From Thiorhodovibrio litoralis (lineage in GTDB: Bacteria > Pseudomonadota > Gammaproteobacteria > Chromatiales > Chromatiaceae): 64,000 nucleotides of DNA. The notes below the pieces were generated by a model. That model saw nothing but the letters and a program-made list of their open reading frames with translations. It ran no database searches and had not been told where the DNA came from. The stretch covers positions 3,644,501 to 3,708,500 of the forward strand of contig NZ_CP121473.1 in the NCBI RefSeq assembly GCF_033954455.1, written 5' to 3'. A program made the translations under genes and the position numbers. Each line of letters opens with the position of its first letter. Within the stretch, counting starts at the first letter, position 1. Below are positions 46,466 through 55,399 of the stretch, piece by piece.

Positions 46466-47923
46466 ATGTCCGATGACAACGGCCTCGGTGATCCCGATGG
46501 TTGGGCGCGGTTGCGCTTTGCCATTATTGGTCCTTTATTGGCTGATCCTGCGCCGGCGAACGCGCTGGGCGCGCGGCTGAAGGCGCTAGCGGCCAAGTCA
46601 TGGCGTCATCCGGTGACTGGGCGGGCGGTCAGTTTTAGCTTTGGGACCTTGGAGCGCTGGTATTACCTCGCACGCGATGCCCAAGACCCGGTGACCGCAC
46701 TGCGCCCGCGCCGGCGCAGCGATGCCGGGGAGCAGCGCGCGCTGAGCCCGCGCCTGATGGAGGCCGTACAGGCGCAATACCGCGACTACCCCGGTTGGAC
46801 GGTGCAGCTGCATTACGACAACCTCGCCGCCTTGTGCGCGGGCGATGAAACCCTGGGGCCGCTGCCCTCCTATGCCACCGTGCGCCGCTTCATGAAGCGC
46901 GCGGGCCTGCACCGCCGGCGTGTCCCGGCGCGCAAGACACCCGGGGCCGAGCAGGCCGCGCGGCGCCTGGAGGCCTGCGAGGTGCGCAGCTATGAAGCCC
47001 AGTATGTCCATGCCTTGTGGCATCTGGACTTTCATCATGGCTCGCGCAACGTCCTCACCCGGGGTGGCGTCTGGGTCAAGCCCCTGCTGCTGGCGGTCAT
47101 CGACGATCACTCGCGCCTGATCTGCCATCTGCAGTGGTACCTCGATGAGACCACCGAGACCTTGGTGCATGGTCTGGGACAGGCGTTGCACAAGCGCGGG
47201 CTGCCGCGCGCCCTGATGAGCGATAACGGCGCGGCAATGCAGGCCGAGGAATTCACCGCCGGATTGCATGCGCTGGGCATCCTCCACGAGCCGACCCTGC
47301 CGTACAGCCCGTATCAGAACGCCAAGCAGGAGCGCTTCTGGGCCACGCTGGAAGGCCGCCTGATGGCGATGCTTAAGGGGCTGGAGGAGCTGAGCCTGCA
47401 GCGGCTCAACACCCTCACTCAGGCGTGGGTGGAGCAGGAGTACCACCGCAAGGTCCACAGTGAGACCGCCGCCACGCCGCTTGCGCGTCTTCTCGATGCG
47501 CCCAACGTGGGGCGCCCCTGTCCGGACAGCGAGCAGGTCCGCGCCGCTTTTCGTTGTCGCGTCCAACGCCGTCAGCGCCGCAGCGATGGGACGCTCAGCC
47601 TGGCGGGCAAGCGCTTCGAGGTGCCGGCGCGCTTGCGTCACCTTGAGCAACTGCATATCGCTTATGCCCGCTGGGATCTGAGTGCTGTGGACGTGGTTGA
47701 TCCCCACTCGGGCGCCATCCTCTGCCGCCTCTATCCCCTCGATAAAGCCGCCAATGCCTCCGGGCAGCGTCGGCGCCTTGAGCCCGCCGGCGCACCGCCA
47801 CCGCCATCACAACGCGCCACGACGCTGCCACCGTTGCTGCGCGACTTGCTCGCCGAGTATGCCGCCACCGGTCTGCCGCCGGCCTATCTGCCAAAACACG
47901 ATGACCTGGAATCCAGTCGATGA
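46466..47923 (+). CDS. Transposon gene B: DDE transposase (inner copy)
   Basis: 485 residues with the same triad (Asp188, Asp253, Glu289). It differs from the outer copy only in scattered sites between about 46745 and 47410, for example MEAVQ for MDAVQ, DETLG for DQTLG, SRNVL for SRKVL and GLEELSLQR for DIAELSLPQ, with many silent changes there. Outside that patch the two genes are almost identical. Confidence 0.92.
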   Translation: MSDDNGLGDPDGWARLRFAIIGPLLADPAPANALGARLKALAAKSWRHPVTGRAVSFSFGTLERWYYLARDAQDPVTALRPRRRSDAGEQRALSPRLMEAVQAQYRDYPGWTVQLHYDNLAALCAGDETLGPLPSYATVRRFMKRAGLHRRRVPARKTPGAEQAARRLEACEVRSYEAQYVHALWHLDFHHGSRNVLTRGGVWVKPLLLAVIDDHSRLICHLQWYLDETTETLVHGLGQALHKRGLPRALMSDNGAAMQAEEFTAGLHALGILHEPTLPYSPYQNAKQERFWATLEGRLMAMLKGLEELSLQRLNTLTQAWVEQEYHRKVHSETAATPLARLLDAPNVGRPCPDSEQVRAAFRCRVQRRQRRSDGTLSLAGKRFEVPARLRHLEQLHIAYARWDLSAVDVVDPHSGAILCRLYPLDKAANASGQRRRLEPAGAPPPPSQRATTLPPLLRDLLAEYAATGLPPAYLPKHDDLESSR

Positions 47924-48771
47924 ACAAGACCCTGCTGGCCCTCTATGGACTGAAGTTCAATCCGTTCTCCCCGGAGCTGCCGACGGCGGCACTGCATCGC
48001 AGCGCGCCGGTGGAGCAGTTTTGCTGGCGCATCGAGCAGAGCCTGATCCGCGAAGGCGGTTTTGCGCTCATTCAAGGTGATCCGGGTACCGGCAAGAGTG
48101 CGGTACTGCGCCTGCTCGATGAGCGTCTGCGCCAGCTGCCCGATATCAGCGTTGGGGCGCTCACGCATCCCAGCTCGAAGGTGGCGGACTTCTACCGCGA
48201 GATGGGCGATCTGTTCGCCGTTGACCTCAAGCCCCATAACCGCTGGGGTGGCTTCAAGATCCTGCGCGAGCGCTGGCTGGCGCATCTGGAGACGACGCTG
48301 TTGCGCCCGGTGTTGCTCATCGACGAGGCGCAGGAGATGCATCCGACGGTGCTCAATGAGCTGCGTCTGCTGACCTCCATGCAGTTCGATTCGCGCACGT
48401 TGTTGAGCGTGATCCTGGCCGGCGATGGCCGCCTGGCGACCAAGCTGCGCCGTGAGGAGTTGCTGCCGCTGGGCAGTCGTATCCGTACGCGCCTGAGTAT
48501 GGAGTATGCCAGTCGCGAGGCGCTGGTCGCCTGCCTGGAGCATTTACAACACAGTGCCGGCAATGCGAGTCTGATGAGCGCAGGGCTGATGAAGACGCTC
48601 GCTGAGCATGCGTTGGGCAATTATCGCGTGCTTACGACCATGGCGGCAGAATTGCTGGCGCAGGCTGCTCGGCTCGAACGCGCGCAGCTCGATGAACAAC
48701 TCTACCTTGAGGTGTTTGGTTCAGCGGCGGGCAACGCCCGCCAACGCCCGAGTGCCAGGGCGGGCGCCTGA
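47920..48771 (+). CDS. Transposon gene C: ExeA/TniB-like AAA+ ATPase (inner copy, intact)
   Basis: A 283-residue ATPase ending PSARAGA. Walker A (53-60) and Walker B (131-138) as in the outer copy. It overlaps gene B by 4 bp and gene D by 1 bp (TGATG), so B, C and D form one translationally coupled unit. Likely partner of the DDE transposase in target selection. Confidence 0.9.
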   Translation: MNKTLLALYGLKFNPFSPELPTAALHRSAPVEQFCWRIEQSLIREGGFALIQGDPGTGKSAVLRLLDERLRQLPDISVGALTHPSSKVADFYREMGDLFAVDLKPHNRWGGFKILRERWLAHLETTLLRPVLLIDEAQEMHPTVLNELRLLTSMQFDSRTLLSVILAGDGRLATKLRREELLPLGSRIRTRLSMEYASREALVACLEHLQHSAGNASLMSAGLMKTLAEHALGNYRVLTTMAAELLAQAARLERAQLDEQLYLEVFGSAAGNARQRPSARAGA

Positions 48772-49580
48772 TGAGCCGCTTGAGCGCTGAGCGCCCGCAC
48801 CAGGCCATGACAGCGGCAAGACACACCGCCGTGATGCTTGAGGCATGGCACGACGCTGGCATCGTGCGTGCCGATTTGGCGGTGCGCACCGCCAAGGCGA
48901 CGATGCTGTGGTTCCATGATCGCTCTTTGGATCAGCTTCCGTTGGGGCTGGCCAGAGCGCGCAATGTCCAACAGGCCGATATTTATATCCGTCCAGCCCG
49001 CGGCTATCCCTGGCCAATGGTGTTTCTCGATGATGTCGCACGGCCGATGGCGCAGCGCATCGCTCGGCACTATGCGGCCCTGGTGGTGCAGACTTCGACG
49101 CTCGGGGGCTGCCACCTGTGGCTACGGCTGACCCGCGCGCTCGATGAGGCGCAGCGCTGTGATGTGCAGCGTTGGCTGATCCCGCGCGTTGGCGCCGATC
49201 CGGGCTCGGTCTCCGGTGAGCACCTCGGTCGGCTCGCCGGGATGAAGAATGCCAAGCGTGGCGGGGAGTGGGTCAATGTCCTTCGGCGACCAAGCCCGCA
49301 GGAGCGCGTCTGGGATCCAACTCCGGCCTTGCCAACGATGGCTCCGGCTCCGCCGCCAGTCGTCAACTGCGCTCCACGGGCGCGCTTATCCACCGGGGAT
49401 CCGTCCGAATCCGCCCGCGAATGGGGCTGGGTCTGCGGCGCTCTTGAGGCGGGCCTTGCACCGACCACGGTCTACCAGCGCTTGCTCGAGCGCGCGTCCC
49501 CGCGTCGCGGAGCCGATGCCGAGCGCTATGCCCGCTACACCCTCGCTCGCGCCATTCGCCAGAGCGCTAGAGGCAACTGA
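48771..49580 (+). CDS. Transposon gene D: RepB-like primase-domain protein (inner copy)
   Basis: A 269-residue protein resembling the RepB-type archaeo-eukaryotic primase domain. ADIYIRPARGYPWPMV leads to the acidic pair LDD (86-88), then VVQTSTLGGCHLWLRL (114-117 region) and VSGEHLGRLAGMKN (148-160). The C-terminus is a helical domain (EWGWVCGALEAGLAPTTVYQ). A primase in a small DDE transposon is unusual; it could prime repair or replication of transposition intermediates. That function is inferred. Confidence 0.75.
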   Translation: MSRLSAERPHQAMTAARHTAVMLEAWHDAGIVRADLAVRTAKATMLWFHDRSLDQLPLGLARARNVQQADIYIRPARGYPWPMVFLDDVARPMAQRIARHYAALVVQTSTLGGCHLWLRLTRALDEAQRCDVQRWLIPRVGADPGSVSGEHLGRLAGMKNAKRGGEWVNVLRRPSPQERVWDPTPALPTMAPAPPPVVNCAPRARLSTGDPSESAREWGWVCGALEAGLAPTTVYQRLLERASPRRGADAERYARYTLARAIRQSARGN

Positions 49581-49732
49581 ACCCGCTGCGTCTCTCCCCC
49601 CTCAGGGGGGGAGCGTGGTTCACGATTCCGGCTTCCCGCTGTCGGCCAGTAACGGCCCCCGTGATCCCACACGCATTCCATGTCCTTCAAATGGCTTGGA
49701 AATGGGTCCCGCAATTATCGTGATTACGCTCA
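49581..49732 (+). other. Right-end region of the inner transposon copy
   Basis: 152 bp without a gene. A strong stem CTCCCCCC/GGGGGGGAG at about 49596-49614 lies 15 bp after the primase-like stop and may end transcription, though no T-run follows. The rest leads into the right terminal repeat, TCCCGCAATTATCGTG onward. Confidence 0.5.
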
Positions 49733-49748
49733 CCAGGGCGGGCGCCTG

Positions 49749-50558
49749 ATGAGCCGCTTGAGCGCTGAGCGCCCGCACCAGGCCATGACAGCGGCAAGAC
49801 ACACCGCCGTGATGCTTGAGGCATGGCACGACGCTGGCATCGTGCGTGCCGATTTGGCGGTGCGCACCGCCAAGGCGACGATGCTGTGGTTCCATGATCG
49901 CTCTTTGGATCAGCTTCCGTTGGGGCTGGCCAGAGCGCGCAATGTCCAACAGGCCGATATTTATATCCGTCCAGCCCGCGGCTATCCCTGGCCAATGGTG
50001 TTTCTCGATGATGTCGCACGGCCGATGGCGCAGCGCATCGCTCGGCACTATGCGGCCCTGGTGGTGCAGACTTCGACGCTCGGGGGCTGCCACCTGTGGC
50101 TACGGCTGACCCGCGCGCTCGATGAGGCGCAGCGCTGTGATGTGCAGCGTTGGCTGATCCCGCGCGTTGGCGCCGATCCGGGCTCGGTCTCCGGTGAGCA
50201 CCTCGGTCGGCTCGCCGGGATGAAGAATGCCAAGCGTGGCGGGGAGTGGGTCAATGTCCTTCGGCGACCAAGCCCGCAGGAGCGCGTCTGGGATCCAACT
50301 CCGGCCTTGCCAACGATGGCTCCGGCTCCGCCGCCAGTCGTCAACTGCGCTCCACGGGCGCGCTTATCCACCGGGGATCCGTCCGAATCCGCCCGCGAAT
50401 GGGGCTGGGTCTGCGGCGCTCTTGAGGCGGGCCTTGCACCGACCACGGTCTACCAGCGCTTGCTCGAGCGCGCGTCCCCGCGTCGCGGAGCCGATGCCGA
50501 GCGCTATGCCCGCTACACCCTCGCTCGCGCCATTCGCCAGAGCGCTAGAGGCAACTGA
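49749..50558 (+). CDS. Transposon gene D: RepB-like primase-domain protein (outer copy)
   Basis: 269 residues, identical in translation to the inner copy as far as I compared. It is now separated from outer gene C by the nested element, so it loses its translational coupling. The open frame extends upstream into the inner right end (49680), but ATG 49749 is the true start by comparison. Confidence 0.75.
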   Translation: MSRLSAERPHQAMTAARHTAVMLEAWHDAGIVRADLAVRTAKATMLWFHDRSLDQLPLGLARARNVQQADIYIRPARGYPWPMVFLDDVARPMAQRIARHYAALVVQTSTLGGCHLWLRLTRALDEAQRCDVQRWLIPRVGADPGSVSGEHLGRLAGMKNAKRGGEWVNVLRRPSPQERVWDPTPALPTMAPAPPPVVNCAPRARLSTGDPSESAREWGWVCGALEAGLAPTTVYQRLLERASPRRGADAERYARYTLARAIRQSARGN

Positions 50559-50710
50559 ACCCGCTGCGTCTCTCCCCCCTCAGGGGGGAAGCGTGGTTCA
50601 CGATTCCGGCTTCCCGCTGTCGGCCAGTAACGGCCCCCGTGATCCCACACGCATTCCATGTCCTTCAAATGGCTTGGAAATGGGTCCCGCAATTATCGTG
50701 ATTACGCTCA

Positions 50711-51205
50711 CTCCAGCAGCACGTCGGCGTCGAGGCTCTCGACGTAGCCGCTCTTGCTGGCCGCAACAGCCAACCAGGGCAGCGTGGCGAGCGCGCTCGC
50801 CGGGTCGCCGTCGGCGTTCTCATCGTCATCGGCTCCCAAGGCATCGGGAAACAGATGCTCCACGGCCTCGTGGGTCTCCTCTGTAGCCGTGGAAACGATG
50901 CTGGATGCCTGGATGCTGGTGGCAATGTGATGGATGAAGTGGATCAACACCGCGATGCCGAAGAAGGCGAGGATCAGGGCGACCAGGACCGCCAGCGTTG
51001 GGACGAAGACCCCTTCGTCACCCCCACGAATCGTCCGCAGAACCACCAAGCAGTAGGCAAAAATGCCGAGAAAGACGCCGAGTACCCACTGGTCGACGCG
51101 GTCGCGCATGAAGTTGCGAATGACGCGCGAACTGTACTGACTGGAGGTTAGCGAGAGGGCCACGAGGGTGATCGAGAACACCAGCCCGGCCACCGTGATC
51201 ATGGA
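50711..51205 (-). pseudogene. DUF2254 membrane protein, middle fragment
   Basis: The fragment reads [40 protein letters not shown], a TM-rich stretch and VLIHFIHHIATSIQ, then ASKSGYVESLDADVLLE before the transposon supplies a stop (TGA of its terminal repeat). It joins in frame to 42199-42552. The N-terminus beyond 51205 has been replaced by IS21 sequence. Confidence 0.85.
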
Positions 51206-52310
51206 GCTGGCTGCCGGTCAGACGGCAGAGGTGATCGATCGCACCACCGGCGAAATCCGCACCGCCCAGATCTTCGTGGCGGTACTGGGGGCATCGAACG
51301 ACACCTACGCCGAAGCCACCTGGACGCAGAACCTGTCGGATTGGACCGGCTCCCACGTGCGCGCCTTGGCGTTCCTCGGCGGCGTGCCGGAAGTACTGGT
51401 CCCCGACAACCTCGCCAGTGGGGTGAGCAAAGCCCATCGTTACGAGCCCGACATCAACCCCACCTACGCCGAGCTGGCCGCGCATTACGGTGTTGCGGTG
51501 GTCCCGGCCCGGGTGCGCAAGCCTCGGGATAAGGCCAAGGTCGAAGTCGGTGTGCAAGTGGTTGAACGCTGGATACTCGCCGCCCTGCGCCGGCGCACGT
51601 TTTTCTCCCTGCGCGAGCTCAATGACGCCATCGCCGAACGCCTGGCTTGGCTCAACCAGCGCCCGTTCAAAAAGCTCCCCGGCTCGCGCAAAGAGGCGTT
51701 TGAGGCCATCGACCGCCCGGCACTGCGTCCCTTACCCGCCGAGCCCTACGTCTTCGCCACCTGGAAGACAGCGCGGGTGAACATCGACTACCACGTCGAG
51801 GTTGAGGGGCATTACTACTCCGTGCCCTACGCCCTGGTGAAGAAGACCCTGGATGTGCGCTTGAGCGAGCGCACCATCGAGTGCTTCCACCGCAACCAGC
51901 GCGTCGCCAGCCATGCGCGCTCCTCCCTCAAAGGCCGTCATACCACGGTGACCGCGCACATGCCCAAGGCGCATCAGAAGTACGCCGAATGGACGCCTGA
52001 ACGCCTGATTCGTTGGGCCGAGGAGACCGGACCGGCAACCGCCGCGGTAGTGGCCAACATCCTCGCCTCCCGTGCCCACCCCCAGCAGGGCTTTCGCTCC
52101 TGTTTGGGCTTGCTGCGCCTAGCCGAGCGCTACAGCCCCAAGCGCCTGGAAGCGGCCTGTGAACGCGCTCTGCGCCTGAATGCCTGCCGCTACAAACACA
52201 TCGCCTCGATGCTCGAGCGCGGTCTGGATCGCCACAACCCGCCCGTTCAACAGTCCCTCGATCTGCCCAGCGCGCATGAGCATCTGCGCGGGGCGGAGTA
52301 TTTCCACTAA
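51206..52310 (+). pseudogene. istA: IS21 transposase IstA, 5' truncated
   Basis: Homology begins at [20 protein letters not shown], in the middle of the catalytic domain just after the first Asp. The second Asp ([11 protein letters not shown]) and Glu ([16 protein letters not shown]) are present, and the C-terminus is complete. The N-terminal HTH and first catalytic Asp are lost, so it cannot transpose by itself. The ORF upstream of 51206 belongs to DUF2254 antisense. Confidence 0.88.
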
Positions 52311-52338
52311 TCCCTTCCATCAACAGGAGTGATCACTC

Positions 52339-53013
52339 ATGCTGCATCATCCAACCCTGGATAAACTCCAGCAACTGCGCCTGCATGGCATGCTCGCGGC
52401 CTTGCGCGAGCAGCGCCGGCTACAAACCCGTCTGCGCCAGGCCAAGCTCAAGCAACAGGCTTGCCTGGAGGATCTGGACCGCCACAGCCCGCGCGGGCTC
52501 GATGCGGCGCTGATGACCCAACTGGGTACCGGGCAGTGGATTCGCGAGGGGCTCAATTGCCTGATCCTCGGCCCCACCGGGGTGGGTAAGACGTGGATTG
52601 CTTGTGCCCTGGCGCAGCAGGCGTGCCGCCAGGGCTTCACCACCCGCTATCTGCGCACCCCGCGATTGTTCGAGGAGCTGCGCCTGGCGCATGCCGATGG
52701 CACCTTCCCAAAACTCATGCGTTCCCTGGCCAAGACGGATCTGATTGTGCTCGACGACTGGGGGCTGATGAGCCTGGAGGCCGAGGCCCGACGCGATTTG
52801 CTTGAACTACTCGATGACCGCCACGGCCAGCGCTCCACGCTGATCACCAGCCAGGTGCCGGTGGAGCATTGGCATGGACTGATCGGTGATCCGACGCTGG
52901 CTGACGCGATCCTTGACCGCTTACTGCATAGCGCCTATCGCCAGACCTTGAAGGGGGAGTCGCTGCGCAAACGCCGCGCACCGAACTTGACCCCTGAGAC
53001 GGTGAGCGAGTAA
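52339..53013 (+). CDS. istB: IS21 helper ATPase IstB with internal deletion
   Basis: A 224-residue AAA+ ATPase with Walker A GPTGVGKT and Walker B LIVLDDWG, and VTSQVPVEHWH-like sensor sequence. Usual IstB is about 250-260 residues. Here MLAALREQ runs straight into RRLQTRLRQAKLKQQACLED, so some 30-35 N-terminal-domain residues are missing in frame. Probably impaired, and its istA partner is broken. Confidence 0.88.
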   Translation: MLHHPTLDKLQQLRLHGMLAALREQRRLQTRLRQAKLKQQACLEDLDRHSPRGLDAALMTQLGTGQWIREGLNCLILGPTGVGKTWIACALAQQACRQGFTTRYLRTPRLFEELRLAHADGTFPKLMRSLAKTDLIVLDDWGLMSLEAEARRDLLELLDDRHGQRSTLITSQVPVEHWHGLIGDPTLADAILDRLLHSAYRQTLKGESLRKRRAPNLTPETVSE

Positions 53014-53118
53014 CAATAAAACCCCTGCGTCGCTTCGCTCCGACTGCCCGGCCGGATGGGCCTGGAATCGGTGGCCGGATGACGGTGGAATAGGTGGCCG
53101 GATGCTCTGGAATGCGCA

Positions 53119-53251
53119 TGATCTGCGCTTCGCCGGGCGCCTGCACATTGCCGACCAGGGCGAGCGCAGCCGTTGAGCAAAGCGCTAAAAGTCCGACGAA
53201 GAAGAGTGCGGACCGGAAACGATTGTGGAAACAGGGTTGGAGCTTGGTCAT
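53119..53251 (-). pseudogene. Secreted protein, signal-peptide fragment
   Basis: From ATG 53251: MTKLQPCFHNRFRSALFFVG then LLALCSTAALALVGNVQ and APGEAQIM, a clear signal peptide and first mature residues. It is cut by the IS21 right end. The rest of the gene is not in the window. Confidence 0.5.
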
Positions 53252-53602
53252 AACATGTTGCCTTTCATAGGTCAGCACCATGTCCTTCTCGGCTCGTGTG
53301 TATTAGGGGGGGAAGCTGGCCTTGGGCCTAGGACGCACTACGATGAATAGATGATAGCATCTGTCCGGACCGGTCAATTGACTGAGCGTCCCATTTCGCT
53401 TGACTCAGCGTCCCATTTCGCTTGACTTAGCGTCCCCGCGGCATCGTTCTTCTGGTATCAACCTGTCCCTGCGATCAGGATCAGCCTGTGCGTTGTCCGC
53501 GGGCGGTATTCGTCTTTATAGGTCTTGGTCGATCGACGCACCGCCTGTGTCTGATCGGCGCGTCGAGAAGGGGCAAGGGCGGACCCTAGCTGCAAGATCA
53601 GC
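53252..53602. repeat. Spacer with three 22-bp tandem units
   Basis: Units starting TGACTGAGCGTCCCATTTCG at 53379, TGACTCAGCGTCCCATTTCG at 53401 and TGACTTAGCGTCCC at 53423 (the third one partial). They resemble terminal repeat arrays of another IS21-type element whose body is gone. Otherwise no gene. Confidence 0.55.
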
Positions 53603-54631
53603 TTAACGTTGCGCTTGCAGAGCGCGTTCGCCTGATCTGAAACTTGAGCTGGAGCTGGATAGGCCTTGGATCAGGCGGCGAATATCGGTCGGATAGTCAT
53701 TCGAATGGTCTTCCGATCGGCCGCCCGTGCTCACCTCAGCTGCCTCGCTGCGCGCCTGGCCCGGGGTCAAGCCAAAGCGCGCGCGGAATGCGCGGTTGAA
53801 ATGGGACTCACTGTTGAAGCCGGTCTCGAAGGCAATTGCCCCAATAGAGTGACTACGAAGCAGCCGTGACATCAGCATCTCTCGGCTACGCAACAGCCTT
53901 CGCTCTCTGAGATAGCTTGCAATGCCGTTCCAGGGTGCGAAGACACGATAGAGTTGGGTTCGGGAGATCCGAAACTGTTGCGTCAGCTGATCGACGTCAA
54001 GCGGCTCGGCCAGATGGCGCTCGATATAGCGGCGGATCACCTCTCCAACCGCGTGATTCGCCGCCGGCTCAAGCGCTTCGGTGACGCTACCATCGACGGA
54101 TAGCCAGCTATGAAACAAGCCCATGGCCCCGTGAATGGTTGCTTCCGCTTGGACGAGGTTCATCTCGGGCAGCTTCCGCCACAGGGCGACGAGATGCTCT
54201 CCGAAGAGGCTCACTAGGGGATCGTCGCCGCTGATCCTTTTCGCGTGCAGTTTCTCCAGACAGGGCAATAGCTTGTCCTTGACGGTGTGCGGGATGACGA
54301 GCGTTAGGTTTGAGAAATCGGTGAGCTTGCTATGGATCGGCTGTTCCGTATCGATGATCAGCATATCGCCAGGCACTAATTGAGCCTGTTCGTTGATCAG
54401 GCCGCCACCGGAATGAAAGTATTGGATCAAGATCAGGCCGAGCTGGTCCTCGGTGATGCGCCGCTGCGAACGGGAGAAGACCTGGGATTGCGCTTGAGTC
54501 AGCCCCAGCGCGGTACCGCTCAGGTCAGAGGCGGCCATGAATGCCTGATGGTCGTTTTCCAGGGGGGAGCTATTGTGCGGTGAAACCTCGAACAGGACGC
54601 TGATATTTTCGCGCCAGGCTTGGTAGCGCAA
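53603..54631 (-). CDS. AraC-family transcriptional regulator
   Basis: A 342-residue regulator with an N-terminal cupin-like sensor domain (about 60-140; LVPGDMLIIDTEQPIHSK) and a C-terminal double HTH (about 205-300; VDQLTQQFRISRTQLYRVF; IAFETGFNSESHFNRAFRAR then FGLTPGQAR). The C-terminal 45 residues are low-complexity. The only start in this frame is TTG 54631. Family-like sequence continues upstream (QQVSLAHFDTRALAPD) to a TAA, while an ATG at 54723 lies in another frame. A 5' frameshift is therefore possible. Confidence 0.8.
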   Translation of the reverse strand: MRYQAWRENISVLFEVSPHNSSPLENDHQAFMAASDLSGTALGLTQAQSQVFSRSQRRITEDQLGLILIQYFHSGGGLINEQAQLVPGDMLIIDTEQPIHSKLTDFSNLTLVIPHTVKDKLLPCLEKLHAKRISGDDPLVSLFGEHLVALWRKLPEMNLVQAEATIHGAMGLFHSWLSVDGSVTEALEPAANHAVGEVIRRYIERHLAEPLDVDQLTQQFRISRTQLYRVFAPWNGIASYLRERRLLRSREMLMSRLLRSHSIGAIAFETGFNSESHFNRAFRARFGLTPGQARSEAAEVSTGGRSEDHSNDYPTDIRRLIQGLSSSSSSFRSGERALQAQR

Positions 54632-55399
54632 ATCGGGGGCAAGCGCTCTGGTATCAAAGTGGGCGAGGGAGACCTGCTGATCTTGATCTGATGCGGGCTC
54701 TTAAGTCTGTCGCGCATGCACATTTGCCAGGATGGACATCACGCCTCCCTGCTAAGGCTCGTGTTCTATTAGGCTCCGCGTCAGTATAGGTTCCATTTGC
54801 GCAGCTTATAAACCTCGGATTTTGTATGTATCGCTTGATTTCATCTTGTAGGCGATCGCCTGCTGTGAGCGATCTGAATGCTTTTGTCGTGGGTGTGCAG
54901 CACGTTCTAAGCGGCGGAAACCGTGACGGCGGCGTGGCTTGTCTTCGAAAGCGCTTGCGCCTGCCGCAGCTGAGTTCATAATGCCCGGCTTTTTGCGGAA
55001 CGGATAGGAAATCCAAGCCACCCTGAGCGTCCAGGTTGGCCCGAGGAAGGAGGTAAGCGGGGGTGGGGTGCGCGGTCAAAGTCCAACTGCGGTGCTGACG
55101 GCCGTCGCGAGCGGGTGCGGTCGATGACATCAGTGATGAAGAAGACGGCTCTTGCAATGCCCGCTGTGTGGTGGATTGCCGCGGCCCTTGTTCGCAGCGC
55201 CGACGTCTCCAACGGGTCGTTACCAGCTGTATCGTCGCCGGTTGCTGTTCGAGCGATTAAGTCCGCTCTGCCCGGTTCGCGAGTGAGGTCGAGTTGACTC
55301 TCAACCCATCCTCATTCTTGCTTGCTCTTATAGTTCAATTTCGTGCGCACTGTTGAGCGGTCTTGCAGGGCCTCCTGCTCGCGCACCGGGCGCGGGTGT
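54632..55399. other. Long spacer, mostly without genes
   Basis: No convincing intact gene. A plus-strand start at 55124-55136 gives MTSVMKKTALAMPAVWWIAA then ALVRSADV, a signal-peptide-like N-terminus that stops at 55297 without a recognisable mature domain. It may be the remnant of a secreted or outer-membrane protein. The rest looks like eroded sequence. Confidence 0.35.

Larger units (their letters stand above)
45657..49732 (+). mobile_element. Inner copy of the 4,076-bp transposon, inserted in the outer copy
   Basis: Same ends as the outer copy (TGAGCCTGAGC at 45657; GATTACGCTCA ending at 49732). The target duplication CCAGGG is at 45651-45656 and 49733-49738, inside the 3' end of outer gene C. 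Removing 45657-49738 restores outer gene C with its normal ending (PSARAGA) and outer gene D. The insertion is in the same orientation. All four genes are intact. Confidence 0.95.
42553..50710 (+). mobile_element. Outer copy of a 4,076-bp four-gene transposon (8,158 bp with nested copy)
   Basis: The ends are TGAGCCTGAGCAGACT at 42553 and, on the other strand, TGAGCGTAATCACGAT from 50710. They share 19 of 26 positions, with TTGCGGGA at positions 19-26, and have the TG...CA termini of DDE integrase-type elements. The target duplication CTCCAG lies at 42547-42552 and 50711-50716. Subtracting the inner copy (4,076 bp) and its 6-bp duplication leaves exactly 4,076 bp. Genes in order: DUF6431-like (A), DDE transposase (B), ATPase (C), primase-like (D). 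Confidence 0.93.
51206..53118 (+). mobile_element. 5'-truncated IS21-family element
   Basis: Contains the 3' two-thirds of istA, istB and a right end with repeated GGTGGCCGGATG (53070-53081 and 53093-53104) and a related CGGCCGGATG at 53049, the multiple terminal repeats typical of IS21 elements. The terminus is probably TGCGCA at 53113-53118. The left end and the first 120 or so codons of istA are missing at the junction with DUF2254. Confidence 0.8.

Noticed and set aside
53379-53440. Possible CRISPR array
   Set aside because: The units are directly adjacent without spacers and only three copies exist.
54654-55157. Minus-strand ORF of 167 codons
   Set aside because: Composition and lack of any motif suggest non-coding sequence upstream of the AraC gene.
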